From the NCBI RefSeq assembly GCF_030246885.1, contig NZ_CP126739.1:1612001-1676000 (forward strand): 64,000 bases of DNA, written 5' to 3'. The position numbers and the translations under genes were made by a program. This document shows, in pieces, positions 41,436 through 50,300 of this stretch. The notes beneath the pieces are model-generated. The model saw only the letters and a program-made list of their open reading frames with translations. It did not search any database and was not told where the DNA came from. Every line of letters starts with the position of its first letter. Within the stretch, counting starts at the first letter, position 1. This DNA is from Microbacterium sp. zg-B185 (lineage in GTDB: Bacteria > Actinomycetota > Actinomycetes > Actinomycetales > Microbacteriaceae).

Positions 41436-42358
41436 CGGGTGCCCTCCGAAGGGGTCTGGGGGGTCGTGTACTCGACCTCATCGCGAGTGAGTTCCATGTA
41501 CGCCTCTTCGAGAGACCTCGTCACGGGCGTGAGCTCGTAGACGATGACGCCCGCTCCGGCCGCGATCTCCGCGATGCGCGCCGCGGCGACCCGGGTGACC
41601 GAGAGGAGGTCCGTCTCGGCGCTGGTGACGCCGGCGCCCTGCGCGGCGAGCAGCGCGCCGAGACGGTCGGCATCGCTCGCACGCACCAGCACGGAGTCCC
41701 TCGACGCCTTCGCGAGGATCTCGCTGACGGGTGCATCAGCGAGCACCCTTCCGCGCCCGAGCACGATCAGATGCTCCGCGGTCTGCGCCATCTCGCTCAT
41801 CAGGTGCGACGAGAGCAAGACCGTCCTCCCTTCCGTGGCGAGGGTGCGGACGAGTCGGCGCACCCAAATGACGCCCTCGGGGTCGAGCCCGTTGACCGGT
41901 TCGTCGAGGATAAGCGTGGCGGGGTCGCCGAGCAGTGCGGTGGCGAGCCCGAGGCGCTGTCCCATTCCGAGCGAGAAGCCGCGTACGCGCTTCCGCGCCA
42001 CCGAGTCGAGACCGGCGAGGCGGATGACCTCGCCGACGCGCTTCGTTCCGATGCGGTGCGTCGCCGCCATGGCGAGCAGATGGTCGCGGGCGGTGCGCCC
42101 TGGGTGCACGGCCCGCGCGTCGAGGAGCACTCCCACCTCGTGCAGCGGCGACCGGTGGTCTTCGTAGGGCCGCCCGTTGATCGTTACCGTGCCGGAGGTG
42201 GGGCGATCGAGCCCGACGATCATGCGCATCGTCGTCGACTTGCCCGCCCCGTTCGGGCCGAGGAAACCGGTTACTCGTCCCGGAGCGACCGAGAAGTCGA
42301 TGCCGTCGACGGCGGTCTTCGGTCCGTAGCGCTTGGTCAGGGACTGAGCGTGAATCAC
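41432..42358 (-). CDS. ABC transporter ATP-binding protein (drug-export type)
   Basis: 308 residues: Walker A GPNGAGKS (34-41), signature FSLGMGQR near 135, Walker B LILDEPVNGLDP near 155, switch His in SSHLMSEM. The C-terminal extension is that of the CcmA/DrrA group of exporters. GTG start without a strong ribosome site. First gene of a two-gene export operon with the permease; no regulator is adjacent. Confidence 0.92.
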   Translation of the reverse strand: MIHAQSLTKRYGPKTAVDGIDFSVAPGRVTGFLGPNGAGKSTTMRMIVGLDRPTSGTVTINGRPYEDHRSPLHEVGVLLDARAVHPGRTARDHLLAMAATHRIGTKRVGEVIRLAGLDSVARKRVRGFSLGMGQRLGLATALLGDPATLILDEPVNGLDPEGVIWVRRLVRTLATEGRTVLLSSHLMSEMAQTAEHLIVLGRGRVLADAPVSEILAKASRDSVLVRASDADRLGALLAAQGAGVTSAETDLLSVTRVAAARIAEIAAGAGVIVYELTPVTRSLEEAYMELTRDEVEYTTPQTPSEGTR

Positions 42359-42893
42359 AAGATTCCATTCTCTGCGGTGCCGCAGGTCGTAATGCCGAGC
42401 GAGAAGCTAGCTCAGCTAGTGGACACTATGTGGCGGGGACAGTGTCAAGAGGGACACCCCCGTGCCGATCGCGACTTCGTCCATTACGTTCCGGCTTCAT
42501 CGTGGCAAGCGTCACGATCCATGCCGCTGCCTGTTCGCGGCTCTTCGGCGCGGGGTAGTGCCGCATGACTTCGGGATCACCGGGCGCCAAGCCGCCCCTG
42601 AGCGTCGCGCCATTGCACAGCCCTGGTTGTACTGCCTGCTGTGGAAAGCGGTCGGGCGGTATCGGCGGTGGCGTGGAAGAAGTCGCTTGTGTTGCGGTCC
42701 GCATGCGTTCCTCGCATGATTTCTGAACCGCCAGATTTCGTGCCGCCGTGCGGGACGGTCTGCCGGGACCGCTTGAGTTCGAACAGCCACCTATGAGAAC
42801 ACGCCGTGGCCAGTCATCGGCAGGAGGGGCGGGCCAGGGGCCGTTCGCCTGTGCGCCTGTGCGCCGGGCAAGATGACACGAAGGACGTATGAC
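42359..42893. other. Gene-poor stretch with acetyltransferase remnant
   Basis: About 535 bases between the exporter and the AMP-ligase. On the minus strand, 42581 to ~42500 reads GDPEVMRHYPAPKSREQAAAWI, which resembles the N-terminal part of GNAT acetyltransferases; no start, ribosome site or catalytic part is present. The rest shows nothing. Confidence 0.5.
42500..42590 (-). pseudogene. GNAT acetyltransferase fragment
   Basis: The pattern GDPEVMR-Y-P-PK(S/T)REQAAAWI is characteristic of the alpha1-alpha2 region of GCN5-related acetyltransferases. Only ~25 codons are recognisable and the sequence on both sides is unrelated, so this is a small remnant. Confidence 0.5.
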
Positions 42894-44633
42894 ATGCCGG
42901 AAGAACGCACCACTCTGATCGACAGCCTGCGGATCAATGCTCGCGAGCTCGGGAACGCGAACGGGATCCTGTACTACGACACCCCGCAATCGTCCACGTA
43001 CCGGGGTTATGGGGACCTTGATCTCCGCGCTCGTGCGATTGCCGACGCTCTCGTGAAGCGCGGCTACCGCGTGGGTCAAACCGTCACGATCGGCCTGACC
43101 AGCGGGCTCGACTGGGCGGATGCCGCATGGGGTGTGCTTTACGCCGGTCTCGCATTCGTTCCCGCACCGGTCGCCGGATTCGGCACCGGATCAGAGCTCG
43201 GGCAGCGGATCGGCGATATCGCCCGCGCGGCCGGGGCATCGGTCTTCCTCAGCGACGGCGGCGTCATCGATCGCCTCGGCGACGGAGACGACAGCCTCGG
43301 GGTGCCCGCCGTGCTGCTCGCTGATCTGCTCGCCGACGGCGACCCGGAACAGTGGACGCCACCCGCGATCAACGCGGACTCGATCGCGTATCTGGTATTC
43401 ACCTCGGGGTCCACTGGCGACCCGAAGGGCGTCATCTCCACCCATGGCACGGTGAGCGGCTTCGCCGACGCGGTGGCCGAACTCTGGGGGCTCGACCGTG
43501 AGGGGACGCTTGTCGGGTGGGCACCGATGCACCACATCATGGGGCTCTTGGCGCAGGTCATCATCCCTGGGGCGAACGGCACGAAAGCGGTGGTCACCTC
43601 GATCGAGCAGTTCCAGCGCCGGCCCGTCGTCTGGCTGCAGATGATCAGCCGACATCAAGGCACAGCGACGGCCGCGGGGAACTTCGCCTTCGCCCTCGTC
43701 ACGCAGATGGTCACTGACCAGCAGCTCGCCGAACTTGATCTGTCCAGCCTCAAAGTGATGTTCACGGGCAGCGAGCCGGTACGCGCGGACACCGTGCGAG
43801 CATTCCTCGACCGGTTCGCGCCCGCCGGCATCCGCGGCGACATGATCGCACCGACCATGGGGATGACCGAGGCCACCGCCTACGCCGGGAAATACCCCGG
43901 AGAGGCAATGGTCGTGCGCCGCTTCGACCGCGCCGCTATCGAGTCGGGAGAACTCATCCCCGCCGAGGGTCCGGGAAGCGTCGAGGCGGTGTCCTGCGGA
44001 CGCCCCATCAAGGACACGACCGTTGTCATCGTCGATCCCCATACGCTGATGCCCGTACCCGACGGGACCATAGGCGAGATCTGGGTCGCGTCGCCGATGG
44101 TGTCACCCGGGTATTTCCGCCGCCCGGATGCGACGGCCGAGACGTTCGGACAGCAGCTCCCCGGCTCGGAGGAGGCGTTCATGCGCACAGGGGACCTTGC
44201 CGCGATCCTCGACGGCGAGCTGTTCGTCACGGGTCGTCTCAAAGAGGTGATCAACGTGCGCGGCCGTAACCTCTATCCGCAAGACATCGAGGCCGCGGCG
44301 CGCCTGGTCTCACCCGCCGTCGGGTTCGGCGCCGCCTTCGAACTCGACGGTCATCCCTCAGCCGTGGGAACCGTGCTCGAGTACAACGAAGAGACGCTTG
44401 CCCAGTCGGGCCACTCGATCGACAAGCTCGCCGGCCGGGTGCGCGACGCGCTGGTCAAGAACATCTCCCTTCCGTCTTTGGGGGTCGCGTTCGTCACGGA
44501 AGGTTCACTGCCGCGGACCTCAACCGGAAAGGTACGGCGCGCACTGACACGCACAATGCTCGAGAACGGCGACCTGTCGACGGCTCACTCGTCGGGCTTT
44601 CGTCAACACCCAGGCAACGGGCCTACCGAGTAG
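42894..44633 (+). CDS. Fatty-acyl-AMP ligase-like enzyme
   Basis: 579 residues of the ANL adenylating superfamily. Motifs: VFTSGSTGDPKGV (near 173), the GMTEATAY loop, RTGDLA, and GRLKEVINVRGRNLYPQDIE, the last typical of fatty-acyl-AMP ligases rather than CoA ligases. Such enzymes activate a fatty acid for transfer to a carrier protein. No carrier protein, polyketide or peptide synthetase gene is next to it. ATG 42894 is preferred over 42873 because AAGGA lies eight bases before it. Confidence 0.85.
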   Translation: MPEERTTLIDSLRINARELGNANGILYYDTPQSSTYRGYGDLDLRARAIADALVKRGYRVGQTVTIGLTSGLDWADAAWGVLYAGLAFVPAPVAGFGTGSELGQRIGDIARAAGASVFLSDGGVIDRLGDGDDSLGVPAVLLADLLADGDPEQWTPPAINADSIAYLVFTSGSTGDPKGVISTHGTVSGFADAVAELWGLDREGTLVGWAPMHHIMGLLAQVIIPGANGTKAVVTSIEQFQRRPVVWLQMISRHQGTATAAGNFAFALVTQMVTDQQLAELDLSSLKVMFTGSEPVRADTVRAFLDRFAPAGIRGDMIAPTMGMTEATAYAGKYPGEAMVVRRFDRAAIESGELIPAEGPGSVEAVSCGRPIKDTTVVIVDPHTLMPVPDGTIGEIWVASPMVSPGYFRRPDATAETFGQQLPGSEEAFMRTGDLAAILDGELFVTGRLKEVINVRGRNLYPQDIEAAARLVSPAVGFGAAFELDGHPSAVGTVLEYNEETLAQSGHSIDKLAGRVRDALVKNISLPSLGVAFVTEGSLPRTSTGKVRRALTRTMLENGDLSTAHSSGFRQHPGNGPTE

Positions 44634-44770
44634 GGCATCTCCTGACCGCTGTCGCGCGTCGGCGAGCCCCGTGGAGTGCTGTGGTCCGTCCCGTCGGCGC
44701 TCGTGGACGGCGACCGGCTGACTGTTGTCAACCCATGGCGGAAATCGGCGCGAGAGCGTGGAATGGTGCC

Positions 44771-44905
44771 ATGACTGAGGACAAAGCGAATACACAGGGC
44801 ACGCCAGGGGACGACGAAGAGGCGGACACCGCGTCAGGTGGCGCACCGGAAAAGCCGGACACGACCGACGAGAAGGGCCGCCCGCTGGACAACCCGTCCG
44901 GCTGA
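44771..44905 (+). CDS. Small acidic protein of unknown function
   Basis: 44 residues, very hydrophilic, no predicted structure, ending KGRPLDNPSG. Similar small actinobacterial proteins ending in NPSG exist, so it is probably real, though the ribosome site is poor. Function unknown. Confidence 0.45.
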   Translation: MTEDKANTQGTPGDDEEADTASGGAPEKPDTTDEKGRPLDNPSG

Positions 44906-45054
44906 TCCCGAGCCGAGGTCGGCGGCCCGATCCGATTCCGTATCGCGGTACGCGGAATGAAGCATCCCTCGCCGTCGTTGCCCATGTGGCCCCTGTGAGC
45001 GGTCGCCGAATCCATGCGCCACCGCCGGGCCGCAGCGCAATCGGAGCAGGCCAG

Positions 45055-45759
45055 ATGACAGACGTCCTTTCCCCTCACCACGATGCCATCGTGCTGGACA
45101 ACGCCGCCTGGCACGCGTTGTCCGGTCCGCACGCGCGCTTCGCCGAGGGAAACGGCCTGGTGCGCCGCTACCGGTCCGATGTCGCGCCGTTCGTCGCGGT
45201 GCGGACATGGGATGACCCGGGGATCTGGGACGCGCTGATCGGCCTGGTCGGACACGGCGCGGAGATCGGGGTGTCCGGCGCCCTGCCCGACTTCCCCGAT
45301 GGCTGGGTGGAAGTGGGTCGCGGTGAGGGAGTGCAGCTGGTCGAGACCGCTGCACTCCGCCCGGTTCCAGACCCGGAAGCCGTGCTGCTCGGCGAGGACG
45401 ACGTTGCGGAGATGCTCGCCCTCGTCGGACGCAATCAGCCCGGCCCCTTCCTGCCGCGCACCCACGAGCTGGGGCGATACATCGGCTTCCGGCGCGAAGG
45501 CCGGCTGGTGGCGATGGCGGGCGAGCGCCTGCAGCCGGATGGCTGGACCGAGATCAGCGCGGTCTCCACCGACGACGCGTACCGCCGGCAGGGACTCGCC
45601 TCACGGCTCGTGCTGGATGCCGCGTTCCACATCCGGCAGCGCGGCGACCGCGCACTCATGCACGCCGCCGCGACTAACGTCGGAGCGATCGCGGCGTACG
45701 AGCGTCTGGGATTCGCGCTGCGCTCGCGCACGACCTTCGCCGTGGTGCGCGTTCCCTGA
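45055..45759 (+). CDS. GNAT family N-acetyltransferase
   Basis: 234 residues. The C-terminal half has the acetyl-CoA site: AVSTDDAYRRQGLASRLV (motif A, R-x2-G-x-A) and the NVGAIAAYERLGFALR end. The N-terminal half is poorly conserved and resembles the FR47-type group. Substrate unknown. ATG preceded by GGAG. Confidence 0.88.
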   Translation: MTDVLSPHHDAIVLDNAAWHALSGPHARFAEGNGLVRRYRSDVAPFVAVRTWDDPGIWDALIGLVGHGAEIGVSGALPDFPDGWVEVGRGEGVQLVETAALRPVPDPEAVLLGEDDVAEMLALVGRNQPGPFLPRTHELGRYIGFRREGRLVAMAGERLQPDGWTEISAVSTDDAYRRQGLASRLVLDAAFHIRQRGDRALMHAAATNVGAIAAYERLGFALRSRTTFAVVRVP

Positions 45760-45809
45760 CGACACGCTCGGATGGGCGTCCCACGAAGCCCGCGGGGTAG
45801 GTTGGAGAG

Positions 45810-46541
45810 GTGAATGCAAGCCCCGCGGATCAGCGCCGCCTTCTGGAAGTCGCCGAACTCGACACCCGTATCCGCCAGGTCGATGCCGTGCGCCGGAACC
45901 CGCCGCAGGCGACCCGCGTTCAGGAGTTGATCGCCCGTCGCCAGGAGTTGGCTCAGGAGCTGGCCACGCGCCTGGGCGTGCGGGACGACCTGCGCGCCGA
46001 TCTGGCTCGGATCGAGTCCGACGTCGCCGTGGTCGACGCGCGCCGCGCTCGCGACGCCGACCGGCTCGCCTCGACGAGCAACATGAAGGAGGCGCAGGGC
46101 CTGGAGAGCGAACTGGGCTCCCTGGCTCGTCGCAAGGGAGACCTCGAGGATGCCCAGCTCGAGCTGATGGAACGCCTGGAGATGGCCGACGCCGCCGTCG
46201 CGACGCAGGAAGCGCTGATCGCCGAGACCAACGCCGAAGGCGCGACTTTGAGCGCCGAGGCCAAACGGGTCGTCGCAGAGTCGAGCGCCGCGTTCGATGC
46301 GGCCACCCGTGATCGGGCCGCCGTCGCCGGGAGCATTGCGGCAGACCTCCTCGCGTTGTACGAGCGCACGGCGGTGCGCAGCTCCGGCGCCGCTCTGCTG
46401 CGCCGCGGCACCTGCGAGGGCTGCCGCATGGTCCTGGCCGGCACCGACCTGCAGGCACTGCGTCAGGCACCGGAGGACGCGGTCGTGACCTGTCCGGAAT
46501 GCGGGTGCATCCTGGTGCGAACGGAGGAGTCCGGTCTGTGA
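45810..46541 (+). CDS. Zinc-ribbon, coiled-coil protein (CT398-like)
   Basis: 243 residues: a long coiled coil (about 15-170, rich in Arg, Glu, Ala) and a C-terminal C4 zinc ribbon with CEGC and CPEC. Members of this family sit next to RNase H or Nif3-like genes in many bacteria and may bind nucleic acid; exact role unknown. TAGGTT ends six bases before the GTG, so the mRNA is leaderless. It overlaps the RNase H start by four bases. Confidence 0.9.
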   Translation: MNASPADQRRLLEVAELDTRIRQVDAVRRNPPQATRVQELIARRQELAQELATRLGVRDDLRADLARIESDVAVVDARRARDADRLASTSNMKEAQGLESELGSLARRKGDLEDAQLELMERLEMADAAVATQEALIAETNAEGATLSAEAKRVVAESSAAFDAATRDRAAVAGSIAADLLALYERTAVRSSGAALLRRGTCEGCRMVLAGTDLQALRQAPEDAVVTCPECGCILVRTEESGL

Positions 46542-46981
46542 CGCGTCGATTGATCGTCGAGGCTGACGGCGGTTCGCGCGGCAACCCCGGCATCGCCGCC
46601 GGCGGAGCGGTCGTGCTCGATGAGGCCACCGGTGCGGTGCTCAGCGAGGTCGGCGTCTACGTCGGAATCGCCAGCAACAACGTCGCCGAATACCGCGGAC
46701 TGATCGCCGGTCTGGAAAGCGCGCTCGAGCACGATCCGGACGCGGCGGTGCACGTCCGGCTGGACTCCAAGCTGGTCGTCGAGCAGATGACGGGCCGGTG
46801 GAAGATCGGGCATCCCGATATGCGCACCCTGGCCGCCAGCGCCCAGCGCCTGCTGCAGGGACGGGATGTGTCGTTCGAATGGGTTCCCCGGCTCTCGAAC
46901 AAGCGGGCGGATGCCGCGGCGAACGAGTCGATGGATCGCCGGGAGAGCTTCCGTCGGGACTTCGACGGTGCGCAGGCCTGA
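46538..46981 (+). CDS. Ribonuclease HI-like protein
   Basis: 147 residues, single RNase H domain with the catalytic set Asp 10 (EADGGSRGNPG), Glu 51 (NVAEYRG), Asp 76 (LDSKLV) and Asp 125 (NKRADAAANE). Cleaves RNA in RNA-DNA hybrids. In mycobacteria the same domain is fused to a CobC-type phosphatase; here it stands alone. GTG overlaps the zinc-ribbon gene stop, with GGAGGAG upstream, and its own end overlaps the polymerase gene. Confidence 0.92.
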   Translation: MTRRLIVEADGGSRGNPGIAAGGAVVLDEATGAVLSEVGVYVGIASNNVAEYRGLIAGLESALEHDPDAAVHVRLDSKLVVEQMTGRWKIGHPDMRTLAASAQRLLQGRDVSFEWVPRLSNKRADAAANESMDRRESFRRDFDGAQA

Positions 46982-48698
46982 TCGATCGACCTGGATCGTC
47001 CTGGGCAGATCGGGCACCGACTGCACCGTCGCCTTCCTGGACGCCGCAGGCGTCGAACAGGGACGCGGCACGGTCGCCGCGGACGCGCTGCCGGGGTGGG
47101 TGGCGGAGCGCGAAGCGGGCGAACCGGTCCGCTGGGTGTGGAATGACACCCCCGGCTGGTACGCAGGGCTGCTGACGGGGGGAACACGGGTCGCGCGCTG
47201 TCACGACCTGCGCCTGTGCCATGCCATCCTGCGCGACTCCGCACTCGTACGCGCGGACGCGGATCTCCGCGGCCATCCCGACTGGGACGCGCCCGCGAAC
47301 ACCGACTCCGCCGCCGCGCCGGCCCTGTTCGAGCTGGGTACTGCACCGGATGCCGCGCCCGCGCTGCCGGAGTCCCTCGACGAGGCGCTGCAGGAGTTCG
47401 CCCGGCAGCGCGCCGCCGTGGACGGCGCGAGCGATCCCGGGCGGCTCCGTCTGCTGACGGCTGCCGAGTCCGCCGGTGCCCTCGTCGCGGTGGAACTGCG
47501 CGCCGCGGGGCTGCCGTGGGATCCGCAGGCGCACGACCGGATCCTCGCGGAGGTGCTCGGAGCGCGTCCCGCCGCCGGCCGGACACCGGCGAAGCTGGAG
47601 GATGCCGGGAGGCGGGTCCGCGAAGCCCTCGGGGACCCCGCCGCGAACCTGGACTCGCAGCCCAAGCTGCTGCGATCGCTGCACCGCGCCGGCATCCTGG
47701 TCGAATCCACCAGCCGGTGGGAGCTGGCGCAGTACCGGCATCCGGTCATCGAACCGCTGCTGGAGTACAAGAAGCTCTCGCGTCTGCTGTCGGCGAATGG
47801 ATGGGCGTGGCTGGACGAGTGGGTCCACGACGGACGGTTCCGGCCGGTGTACGTTCCCGGCGGCGTCGTGACCGGACGGTGGGCGTCGTCGGGGGGTGGC
47901 GCTCTGCAGCTGCCGCGGCAGCTGCGCGGCGCGGTGCGTGCCGACCCGGGGTGGCGTCTGGTGATCGCCGACGTCGCTCAGCTCGAACCACGGGTGCTGG
48001 CCGCGATGGCCGGTGATCGCGCACTCGCAGATGCGGCGCGCGGGAAGGATCTGTACGCGGGAATCGTGGATGCCGGAGCGGTCCCCACGCGCGCGGAGGC
48101 GAAGATCGCGATGCTCGGCGCGATGTACGGCGCGACCACAGGCGACAGCGGTCGTCTCGTGCCGCGGCTGCGCCGCACGTTCCCCCGGGCGATGGCGCTC
48201 GTGGACGCCGCCGCGCGCGAGGGGGAGAACGGCGGTGTGGTCAGCACCTGGCTGGGACGCAGCTGTCCGGAACCGTCAGCGGGCTGGCACGCGGCGCAGT
48301 CGTTGGCGAGCGACGTCGACGCGTCCGGCGGGGACGAGACGCGCGCACGTCGCTGGGCACGCGATCGTGGCCGGTTCACGCGGAACTTCGTGGTGCAGGG
48401 AACGGCAGCGGAATGGGCGCTGGCGTGGATGGCGGACGTGCGCGGCCGGCTCGCCGCCCTCGACGCCGTCCCGGAGTCGGATGCCGCGCCCCGTTCCGGA
48501 CGGGTGTTCGCGACGCGTCCGCATCTGGCGTTCTTCCTGCACGACGAGGTCGTGGTGCACGCCCCGAGGGAGCACGCGGACGCGGCGGCGCGGGCGATCA
48601 GCGAGGCGGCAGAATCCGCGGGGCGGCTTCTGTTCGGCGATTTTCCGATCGATTTCCCCCTGGACCTGCGCATCGCCGAGACGGCACACGGCGAGTGA
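46968..48698 (+). CDS. Bifunctional 3'-5' exonuclease/DNA polymerase (family A)
   Basis: 576 residues related to DNA polymerase I but without the 5'-3' nuclease. Palm motif A reads VIADVAQLEPRVLAAM (the usual DYSQIELR is DVAQLEP), motif B AKIAMLGAMYGATTGDS, motif C LHDEVVVHAP. The exonuclease half is poorly conserved and may have lost activity. This accessory polymerase is found in many actinobacteria; its role is not settled. It starts 14 bases inside the RNase H gene, suggesting coupled translation. Confidence 0.87.
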   Translation: MRRPDRSTWIVLGRSGTDCTVAFLDAAGVEQGRGTVAADALPGWVAEREAGEPVRWVWNDTPGWYAGLLTGGTRVARCHDLRLCHAILRDSALVRADADLRGHPDWDAPANTDSAAAPALFELGTAPDAAPALPESLDEALQEFARQRAAVDGASDPGRLRLLTAAESAGALVAVELRAAGLPWDPQAHDRILAEVLGARPAAGRTPAKLEDAGRRVREALGDPAANLDSQPKLLRSLHRAGILVESTSRWELAQYRHPVIEPLLEYKKLSRLLSANGWAWLDEWVHDGRFRPVYVPGGVVTGRWASSGGGALQLPRQLRGAVRADPGWRLVIADVAQLEPRVLAAMAGDRALADAARGKDLYAGIVDAGAVPTRAEAKIAMLGAMYGATTGDSGRLVPRLRRTFPRAMALVDAAAREGENGGVVSTWLGRSCPEPSAGWHAAQSLASDVDASGGDETRARRWARDRGRFTRNFVVQGTAAEWALAWMADVRGRLAALDAVPESDAAPRSGRVFATRPHLAFFLHDEVVVHAPREHADAAARAISEAAESAGRLLFGDFPIDFPLDLRIAETAHGE

Positions 48699-48743
48699 GC
48701 CCCGGCGATGTACCCCGCGGCGGGCGCACACAGCGACGCGGGC

Positions 48744-48749
48744 TAGACT
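48744..48749 (+). promoter_or_regulatory. -10 hexamer of rnpB
   Basis: TAGACT about eight bases before the predicted 5' end of RNase P RNA. Confidence 0.6.
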
Positions 48750-48756
48750 CGGCTCC

Positions 48757-49130
48757 GCGAATGGGTCGGCTGGACGGTCGCGTCGCTGCGGTTCGCCGCA
48801 GCGCCGAGGAACGTCCGGGCTCCACAGGGCAGGGCGGTGGGTAACACCCACCCGGAGTGATCCGCGAGACAGTGCCACAGAGAACAGACCGCCACGGCTT
48901 CGGCCGCGGTAAGGGTGAAACGGTGGTGTAAGAGACCACCGGGGTCGTGGTGACACGACCCGCAAGGTAAACCTCGCCCGGAGCAAGGCCAGACAGAGGA
49001 TGTTGACGCGGCTCGCCGAGTCCTCGGGTAGGCCGCAGGAGCGGCACGGCAACGTGTCGCCGAGAGAGATGACCGTCCACGGGGCTTCGGCTCCCGGACA
49101 GAACCCGGCGTACAGGCCGGCCCATTCGCC
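48757..49130 (+). ncRNA. rnpB: RNase P RNA, bacterial class A
   Basis: ~374 bases. The ends pair (CGAATGGGTCGGC with GCCGGCCCATTCG). The conserved P4 strand GAGGAACGTCCGGGCTCC and its partner near the 3' end, ACAGAACCCGGCGTACAGGCC, are present. Matures the 5' end of tRNAs together with RnpA. Converges with the glucokinase gene. Confidence 0.95.
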
Positions 49131-49168
49131 CTCTCGCAGACGTCAGGACGGCGGGCTGGACAGCGTGA

Positions 49169-49930
49169 TCAGCCCAGCGCCAGCGCAGCAGCCCCGACGA
49201 TCCCCGCGTTGTTGCGGTGCACCGCGGGAACGATCGGGGTGTTCAGCTTCAGCAGCGGCAGGAACGAGTCCGCGTGCTTGGAGACGCCGCCACCGACGAT
49301 GAACAGGTCGGGGGTGAACAGGAACTCCACGTGCTCGTAGTACCACTGCAGCCGTTGCGCCCACTGCTCCCAGCTGAGGTCTTCGCGCTCCATCGCCGAG
49401 TAGGCGGCGTACGCCTCGGCATCCTTGCTGTGCTTGGCCCGCTGCAGGTGGCCGAGTTCGGAGTTCGGGATCAGCACGCCGTTGTAGATCATGGCCGAGC
49501 CGATGCCCGTGCCGAGGGTCGTCAGGATGGTCAGACCCTTCGCGTCGCGTGCGGCGCCGAAGCGCATCTCTGCGACGCCCGCGACGTCGGCGTCGTTGGC
49601 GAAGTGGATCTCGCGGCCGAGGCCGTCTTCGAAGAAGGTCTCCGCCTCGAAGCCGATCCACTCCTTGGACACGTTCGCCGCCGAGAGGGTGCGCCCCGAC
49701 TTCACGATCGCGGGAAAGGCCACGCCGAGCGGGATGGCGTCATCGAGCACGTCCAGCTGTGCGAGCACCTGGCGGACCGCGCCGAGCACGTCCTCGGGCT
49801 CCGCGCCGCTCGGCGTGGCGACCTTGATGCGGTCGCTGACCAGCGTTCCCGCATTCAGATCGACGATCGCCGCTTTGATGCCCGTTCCGCCGATGTCCAC
49901 GCCCACTGCGCGCGCCATGTCCGATGCCAT
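49169..49930 (-). CDS. ppgK: Polyphosphate glucokinase (ROK family)
   Basis: 253 residues. ATP/polyphosphate-binding start GVDIGGTGIKA (10-20), catalytic HFANDADVAG and the TLGTGIGSA phosphate loop. Length and sequence match the strictly polyphosphate- or polyP/ATP-dependent glucokinases of actinobacteria that phosphorylate glucose in the cytosol. ATG 49930 lies six bases after TAGGCT, so it is leaderless; an ATG four codons in is an alternative. Confidence 0.93.
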   Translation of the reverse strand: MASDMARAVGVDIGGTGIKAAIVDLNAGTLVSDRIKVATPSGAEPEDVLGAVRQVLAQLDVLDDAIPLGVAFPAIVKSGRTLSAANVSKEWIGFEAETFFEDGLGREIHFANDADVAGVAEMRFGAARDAKGLTILTTLGTGIGSAMIYNGVLIPNSELGHLQRAKHSKDAEAYAAYSAMEREDLSWEQWAQRLQWYYEHVEFLFTPDLFIVGGGVSKHADSFLPLLKLNTPIVPAVHRNNAGIVGAAALALG

Positions 49931-50018
49931 GGGGCCAGCCTATCCAGGACCGCACCCGCGGTCAGTAGGATCGAGCAGGCGGCTCCCCATGACTCGGGGG
50001 CTGCGAGAGGAGCGGGAA

Positions 50019-50264
50019 GTGTCCAGCGACGACAAGCGGTACTGGTACAACCTCACGACCGGCGAGGTGGAGCACGGCTACGTGTCCCCGTCCGTCAACC
50101 GTGCGGGCCCCTTCGACACCGCCGAGGAAGCCGCGAGAGCGCCGGAGATCATCCGGGAACGTTCGCGGGCCTGGGCTGAAGAGGAGCAGCGCGAGGACGA
50201 ATCCCGGACCGCGCCCACGGCGGACGCCCCCTTCGACAACATGCTCGAGAACGACCAGAAATAA
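50019..50264 (+). CDS. Small conserved protein upstream of glnA2
   Basis: 81 residues. The first half, DDKRYWYNLTTGEVEHG and the SPSVNRAGPFDTAEEAARA that follows, resembles a SPOR-like or DUF-type module; the rest is a charged helix. Conserved next to glutamine synthetase in related genomes as far as I recall, but function unknown. GTG start with a purine-rich ribosome site; TAGGAT at 49966 is a likely -10. 36 bases before glnA2. Confidence 0.75.
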   Translation: MSSDDKRYWYNLTTGEVEHGYVSPSVNRAGPFDTAEEAARAPEIIRERSRAWAEEEQREDESRTAPTADAPFDNMLENDQK

Positions 50265-50300
50265 CCCTGGCCACAACCGCCGGGCATCGAAGGGAATTGG

